NCBI GenBank assembly: GCA_964638815.1
Contig: CAZXBB010000111.1
Location: 1-9,662, forward strand
From: CAZXBB01 sp964638815
Lineage (GTDB): Bacteria > Planctomycetota > Phycisphaerae > Phycisphaerales > SM1A02
DNA: 9,662 nucleotides
Direction of reading: 5' to 3'
A model generated the notes under the pieces. That model had not been told where the DNA came from and made no database searches. It saw nothing but the letters and a program-made list of their open reading frames with translations. Below are positions 6,011 through 9,662 of the stretch, piece by piece. The stretch's first letter is position 1, and each line of letters starts with the position of its first letter. Both the position numbers and the translations under genes were made by a program.

Positions 6011-7054
6011 TCACGGCGCCGGCGCGTGGCGCATGCTCAGCCGTCCGTGCAGTCCGCTCGACACGTGCACCGTCGCCTCGTCATCGACGATCACCGCTTC
6101 CACGCCGTCCAGTCGCTCGACCAGCGACAGCCCGCGCTCCACGCCGAGAATGAACACCGCGGTCGAGAGCGCGTCGGCCAGCGTCGCGTCGGCGCTCACC
6201 ACGGTCGCGCTCCGCACGCCGCTTCGCGCCGGGCGACCCGTCCGCGGATCGAGGATGTGGTGGTACCGAACGCCGTCGATGACGAAGTAGCGCTCGTAGT
6301 CGCCGCTCGTGGAGACCGATACGTCCGACGCCTCGACGAGTGCGAAGAAGTCGTCGATGCCGCCGCGCGGGTCGCGGATGCCGATGCGCCACGGCCGGCC
6401 CTCGCGCCGCCCGCCCGCCATCATCTGGCCGGCGGCCGAGACGAGGAAGCTGCGAATCCCGCGCGCCCGCAGCGTCGCCGCGGCGCGGTCGAGGGCGTGC
6501 CCCTTCGCGATCCCCCCGAGACCGATGAGCATCCCGGGCTCCGGCAGGAAGACCGTCCCCGCCTCGTCGTCGATCGCCACGCGGTCGTACCCGACGAGCG
6601 CGACGCGCGCCGCCATGTCGTCGGCGGCGGGCACCGCCGGGGACGCGGCCTTGAAGTCCCACAGGCCCCAGAGCGCCGCCCATGTGACGTCGAACGCGCC
6701 GCCGGTGAGATCGCCGATCTCAACGCCGCGCCGGATCACCGCGCGCAGATCATCGGGCACCGTCACCGGCGTCCGTCCCGCCGCCGCGTTCACGGCGGAC
6801 AGGGGCGACGACGCCTTCCACTCGCTCATCGCCGCATCGACGTCGCGGAACACGTCGAACACGAGCCGCGCCGACGCCGCGTCGGCTTCCGGCAGCAGCA
6901 CCGTGATCGGCGCCGCCATGATCTCCTCGGTGAAGCTGACGGAGCGCGCTCCGTCGGCGGCCGGCGGCGCGCCGCGCCGCGCCGTCGCGAGACGCAGGAG
7001 GACGACGCCCAGCGCCGCCGCGAGGACGATGGCGAGGATGCGCGTTGCGTGCAC
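6011..7054 (-). CDS. apbE: FAD:protein FMN transferase (ApbE family), membrane-anchored
   Basis: The protein has 347 residues from GTG 7054. ApbE proteins move FMN from FAD onto a Thr or Ser of partner flavoproteins (NqrB/NqrC, RnfD/RnfG or FMN-binding-domain proteins) on the outer face of the cytoplasmic membrane, using Mg2+. Seen here: an N-terminal hydrophobic helix (5-23) followed by R-L-A-T-A-R-R, without a lipobox Cys, suggesting a signal anchor; G-L-G-G-I-A-K-G-H-A-L-D (178-189); S-T-S-G-D-Y-E-R-Y-F (248-257); H-H-I-L-D-P-R-T-G-R-P (265-275); and the Mg-site pair D294 and T298 in D-A-L-S-T-A. Length is normal for the family. GTG 7054 starts directly at the anchor and lies seven bases after a TACGGT box; an in-frame GTG at 7063 is the alternative. 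No Shine-Dalgarno is seen. No obvious flavoprotein substrate is encoded nearby. Confidence 0.96.
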   Translation of the reverse strand: MHATRILAIVLAAALGVVLLRLATARRGAPPAADGARSVSFTEEIMAAPITVLLPEADAASARLVFDVFRDVDAAMSEWKASSPLSAVNAAAGRTPVTVPDDLRAVIRRGVEIGDLTGGAFDVTWAALWGLWDFKAASPAVPAADDMAARVALVGYDRVAIDDEAGTVFLPEPGMLIGLGGIAKGHALDRAAATLRARGIRSFLVSAAGQMMAGGRREGRPWRIGIRDPRGGIDDFFALVEASDVSVSTSGDYERYFVIDGVRYHHILDPRTGRPARSGVRSATVVSADATLADALSTAVFILGVERGLSLVERLDGVEAVIVDDEATVHVSSGLHGRLSMRHAPAP

Positions 7055-7061
7055 AGGACGC

Positions 7062-7090
7062 ACCGTACCGCAACCGCGACCGGGTGTCCC
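7062..7090 (-). promoter_or_regulatory. Possible apbE promoter
   Basis: On the minus strand GGGACA (7090-7085, four of six matches to TTGACA) and TACGGT (7067-7062, TAnnnT form) are 17 bases apart. TACGGT ends seven bases before GTG 7054, again consistent with a leaderless message. The -10 match is weak. Confidence 0.4.
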
Positions 7091-7184
7091 CCGAACTCCG
7101 CGCGATCGCAGCGATTCGGCAAGCGTGTAACTCGGCCGTGGATCACGACTTGCGACGAGGCGACGCGATCCTCGCACTTAACTC

Positions 7185-7213
7185 TTGTGTGGACGCCCGG
7201 AGGCGTTTACGCT
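7185..7213 (+). promoter_or_regulatory. Promoter for the Cys-rich exported protein gene
   Basis: TTGTGT (7185-7190) and TACGCT (7208-7213) are separated by 17 bases. A start near 7220 gives a leader of about 60 nt that carries a hairpin and a Shine-Dalgarno. The promoter is divergent from that of apbE, about 95 bases away. Confidence 0.5.
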
Positions 7214-7256
7214 ATCGGCCCTGGGCGAGGCGCCTGACTACAGGCTGCGAACAAGC

Positions 7257-7278
7257 CCGCGCGATGCGCGGCAAGGAG
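7257..7278 (+). promoter_or_regulatory. GC hairpin abutting the Shine-Dalgarno site AAGGAG
   Basis: A perfect 6-bp stem CCGCGC (7257-7262) with GCGCGG (7266-7271) closes on a GAT loop and ends one base before AAGGAG (7273-7278). Three consecutive in-frame ATGs follow at 7283, 7286 and 7289, at spacings of 4, 7 and 10 bases; the second has the best spacing. The stem leaves the ribosome site exposed beside it, so it may mark the 5' edge of the ribosome footprint rather than block it. Confidence 0.6.
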
Positions 7279-7282
7279 ATGG

Positions 7283-9409
7283 ATGATGATGACGACCATG
7301 ACGAGGCGACCGACCCTTCGGGTCGGCGTCGTTCCGGCCGTGCTGGCATACGCCACCGCGGCCGTGGCCACCGGCGCGACGCCGGCGCTTTCGACCGGCG
7401 CGTCGGTCGCGGCGTCCCTCCCCGCAGCGGGCGGATGCGCGCTCACGGAGAACTTCGACGCGTATCCCGCCGGCTCGGTCATTGTCGGGCAGGGCGGGTG
7501 GGAGTCATGGGACAACGATCCGACCGCTCAGTTCGGCATCGTGACGCCGGCGCAGTCGCGGTCGGCGCCGCACTCGCTCGAGATCGACCAGACGGATGAC
7601 ATCGTGCATCAGTTCGCCGGCATCAACTCCGGCCAATGGACTCTCGAACTCCACCAGTTCATCCCGGCCGGATCCGCCGGGGAGCAGTACGTCATCCTGC
7701 TCAACCAATACATCCCCGATGGCAATCCGGCCAGCAAGAACTGGTCGACGCAGATCCTCGCGAATTCCACGACGGGTCTTGTGACGGACTTCAACGGCGC
7801 CGGCAGCACGCCGATCGTCTTCAACCAGTGGGTCCCCATCAGGGTCGACATCGACCTCGACGCGGACACTCAGGTGGTCTCGTACAACGGCGTTGTGATC
7901 ATCAGCGACACCTGGACCGGCCATGTGCCCCCGGCCGGTACCCTCAACGTCGCGGCCCTCGATCTCTTCTCGAACGGCGCCACCCGCGTCTTCTACGACG
8001 ACATCTCGCTGTGTCCCGCTCCAGTGGGAGCAGTCGGCGCCTGCTGCTTCGCCGCGACCGGTCATTGTCTCCAGGGCGTCTCGCAGGGCGACTGCGAACT
8101 CCAGGGCGGCGAGTACCTCGGCGACGACTCCGAGTGCGATCCCGGCGTCCCGTGCGGGGTGGGCGCGTGCTGTTTCATGGGTCAGTGCCTGCCGTTCTTC
8201 CGCGAGCAGGATTGCGGCTTCAAGGGCGGCATCTTCCTCGGCAGCGGCAGCACCTGCGATACCGCAAACTGCCTCGAGCTCGGCGCGTGCTGTCTGCCGC
8301 CGATCCCCACGGACCGCGGCCCGGTCCAGCCCGACCCGTCGTGCTGCATCACCACCGAGGCCGTCTGTCTGACCGTCAAGAAGGGTATCTTCCTCGGGGT
8401 GGGTGTCCCCTGCGCCCAGATCACGCTCATTCCGCTTCACGATGGCCCGCCAAGCGGCTGGTCTCACATCATCCGCGTTGAGTCCAACTGCCCGGAACCG
8501 CGCGTCGCCTCCGGCGGCGCGTGTGTCGACGGGCCGTACAAGATCGATCCGTGGATCACCAACGGTTCGCTCACCGAGAACTGCCACGACTTCTCCGTCG
8601 TGTGTCCCATTCCGGCCGACTTCTTCGGTCCGGGGTCGGATCCGTTCATCGGCACCGTGTGCTTCAAGGGCGAGCCGATCGGCGACATCGACCTCCCCGG
8701 CTTCGGCGTGCTCAACTTCGGCGAGGCCGACACGCTGATCCGGCGTGAATCCGATCCCTTCGACGCCTGCGACCTGCCGGGAGGGCCGAGCGTCGACGTT
8801 CCGATCGAGCTGGTCGCACTCAACCTCGTGAGCATCGACCCGGTGATCGTCACCTTCAACGGCGGTCAGAATCCCGAGCCTTGGGACGTGCAAATCAGCG
8901 TCGACCCCACCGTGCAGCCGGGCGGCACGTTGACGGCAACAAAGACGCACTGCAACGGCGGCACGTTCGACTCGAGTCTCGACGTCTGCCCGACGTTCAC
9001 GTTCACGCGGCAGGGCGGCGGAGGCACCGTCGATCTCGACTACTGCGCGTCGTGCAACCCCGGCGGCGTCTCGATGGAGGCCAACGGCGTCGGATGGGTG
9101 ACGTTCATCCGCGACAACCTCCAGATCGACAACCCGGTGTGCTCAGACTTCACCGCCGGCGTCGAGGAAACCGAACCCGCGCTGAGCTGCGACTGCAACC
9201 TCAACGGCGTCTTCGACGCGGCCTTCAACCCGTGTGATCCTCGGAACGACTGCGACCGGTGCGGCGACACCGACGGCGACGGCGCCGTCACGTTCGGCGA
9301 TCTCCTCGAGATCCTCGGCAACTGGGGCGGCGGACCGCGCGGCGACACCGACTGCAACGGCCTCGTCGACTTCCAGGACATCCTAAGGGTGCTCGGCAAC
9401 TGGGACTGA
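7283..9409 (+). CDS. Large exported protein: LamG-like N-terminal domain, three 'GACC' Cys modules, unknown beta domain, paired EF-hand tail
   Basis: The protein has 708 residues from ATG 7283 (7286 is equally possible). A signal peptide spans about residues 10-29, cleaved near A-V-A. Residues about 52-243 look like a concanavalin/LamG-type jelly roll: F-D-A-Y-P-A-G at the start, Q-W-V-P-I-R-V-D-I-D and V-V-S-Y-N-G in the middle, F-Y-D-D-I-S-L at the end. Three cysteine modules follow (251-291, 292-330, 332-379), pattern G-A-C-C, C, C, G-G-x-F/Y-L-G, C, C, probably disulfide-linked. The third carries a proline-rich insert and an extra C-C pair. Residues 380-630 are cysteine-containing, beta-rich by composition and not recognised. 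The tail holds two calcium loops (662-673 and 688-699), each followed by L-G-N-W. Similar modules occur in planctomycete secreted proteins of unknown function. It has its own promoter, a Shine-Dalgarno and a terminator, so it is a single-gene unit. No catalytic motif is identified. Confidence 0.92.
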   Translation: MMMTTMTRRPTLRVGVVPAVLAYATAAVATGATPALSTGASVAASLPAAGGCALTENFDAYPAGSVIVGQGGWESWDNDPTAQFGIVTPAQSRSAPHSLEIDQTDDIVHQFAGINSGQWTLELHQFIPAGSAGEQYVILLNQYIPDGNPASKNWSTQILANSTTGLVTDFNGAGSTPIVFNQWVPIRVDIDLDADTQVVSYNGVVIISDTWTGHVPPAGTLNVAALDLFSNGATRVFYDDISLCPAPVGAVGACCFAATGHCLQGVSQGDCELQGGEYLGDDSECDPGVPCGVGACCFMGQCLPFFREQDCGFKGGIFLGSGSTCDTANCLELGACCLPPIPTDRGPVQPDPSCCITTEAVCLTVKKGIFLGVGVPCAQITLIPLHDGPPSGWSHIIRVESNCPEPRVASGGACVDGPYKIDPWITNGSLTENCHDFSVVCPIPADFFGPGSDPFIGTVCFKGEPIGDIDLPGFGVLNFGEADTLIRRESDPFDACDLPGGPSVDVPIELVALNLVSIDPVIVTFNGGQNPEPWDVQISVDPTVQPGGTLTATKTHCNGGTFDSSLDVCPTFTFTRQGGGGTVDLDYCASCNPGGVSMEANGVGWVTFIRDNLQIDNPVCSDFTAGVEETEPALSCDCNLNGVFDAAFNPCDPRNDCDRCGDTDGDGAVTFGDLLEILGNWGGGPRGDTDCNGLVDFQDILRVLGNWD

Positions 9410-9444
9410 GCCCGAAGCGCTCCGACGTAAGCGAACGTAGCCAG

Positions 9445-9473
9445 GACCCCGGCCTTCACGGCCGGGGTCTTTT
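9445..9473 (+). terminator. Intrinsic terminator of the Cys-rich protein gene
   Basis: A perfect 10-bp stem GACCCCGGCC (9445-9454) with GGCCGGGGTC (9460-9469) encloses a TTCAC loop and is followed by TTTT (9470-9473). It lies 36 bases after the stop codon. There is no T run on the other strand, so it serves the plus-strand gene only. Confidence 0.93.
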
Positions 9474-9520
9474 CGTGGTGCGTACCCCGTGTCCGGCTCC
9501 TGGTTCGCGCCCGCATCCGC

Positions 9521-9576
9521 CCCCTCCCCCCCGTCCCCTCCCCCCCGTCCCCTCCCCCCCGTCCGCTCCCCCCCGC
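9521..9576. repeat. 14-bp C-rich tandem repeat, four units of CCCCTCCCCCCCGT
   Basis: Three identical units (9521-9534, 9535-9548, 9549-9562) are followed by one with two changes (9563-9576, G at the third base and C at the last). On the minus strand this is a run of G7 and G4 tracts separated by one or two bases, a strong G-quadruplex candidate, and nearly a polypurine-polypyrimidine tract. It lies between the terminator and the convergent gene at the right edge, 15 bases past that gene's stop codon. Confidence 0.95.
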
Positions 9577-9590
9577 CCCGGCGCGCCCGC

Positions 9591-9662
9591 TCACCCCGCG
9601 CTGAACACCCCCGCGAAGCCCATGACCGGCAGCGAGAGCAGGCCCGCGATGAACATGTTGAG
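9591..9662 (-). CDS. C-terminal 23 codons of a membrane protein (partial, runs off the right edge)
   Basis: On the minus strand from 9662 an open frame of 23 codons ends at TGA 9593-9591. It encodes a hydrophobic, helix-like segment containing N-M-F-I-A-G-L-L-S-L-P-V-M-G-F and ending F-S-A-G. Every one of the 23 codons ends in G or C, as in the surrounding genes, which supports real coding sequence. The composition fits a final transmembrane helix ending at the membrane face. Too little is present to name the family. The gene is convergent with the Cys-rich protein gene. Confidence 0.7.
   Translation of the reverse strand, partial: LNMFIAGLLSLPVMGFAGVFSAG

Noticed and set aside
3579..6290. 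Plus-strand open frame of about 900 codons across mnmG
   Set aside because: It is antisense to mnmG, whose motifs are unmistakable. Such long open antisense frames are expected where codons nearly always end in G or C. The product is Arg/Ala/Val-rich without domain features.
3864..7054. apbE-mnmG operon
   Set aside because: The 188-base gap contains a strong hairpin and mnmG has its own -10 box directly before its start codon, so co-transcription is not supported.
7055..7177. Longer ApbE start at ATG 7177
   Set aside because: It would add 41 Arg-rich residues before the membrane anchor and run through the promoter-like elements, with no Shine-Dalgarno.
201..9409. Cellulosome-like system based on the dockerin-like tails
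   Set aside because: No cohesin, glycoside hydrolase or scaffoldin is present. The tails are short EF-hand pairs common in secreted planctomycete proteins.

Overview
The window is GC-rich DNA, with G or C at almost every third codon position in its genes, and it looks like a planctomycete chromosome, most likely of the class Phycisphaerae. The main reason is that three otherwise unrelated exported proteins all end in a pair of 12-residue EF-hand/dockerin-like calcium loops (D-x-D/N-x-G-x-V-D-F-x-D) followed by L-L-x-x-L-x-x-W-G/D. One of them also carries 'GACC' cysteine modules. Both traits are typical of secreted proteins in that group. The taxonomic call is an inference from protein style, because there is no rRNA to confirm it.

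Layout from left to right: the 5' part of a tRNA-Thr(UGU) gene on the minus strand, with its promoter; a 17-unit hexamer array; an exported seven-repeat beta-propeller protein (minus); a divergent intergenic region with a 13-bp tandem repeat; an exported FG-GAP/VCBS propeller with an ASPIC/UnbV domain (plus); a convergent spacer with a 10-bp repeat; mnmG (gidA), a tRNA-modifying enzyme (minus); apbE, a membrane-anchored FAD:protein FMN transferase (minus); a divergent promoter region; a large exported LamG-like, Cys-rich protein (plus) ending in a clear intrinsic terminator; a C-rich 14-bp repeat; and the last 23 codons of a membrane protein (minus) that runs off the right edge.

No operon-level pathway is evident. 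The window mixes housekeeping genes (tRNA, mnmG, apbE) with large calcium-binding extracellular proteins, each apparently transcribed alone. Two points stand out. First, three genes (VCBS protein, mnmG, apbE) have a -10-like TAnnnT box ending 6-7 nt before the start codon and no Shine-Dalgarno, which suggests leaderless mRNAs, while the other two exported genes have good Shine-Dalgarno sites. Second, four of the intergenic gaps each contain a different short G- or C-rich tandem repeat (units of 6, 13, 10 and 14 bp), and one of these supplies the stop codon of its neighbouring gene. I did not find a convincing new multi-gene system such as a defence, mobile or biosynthetic locus.
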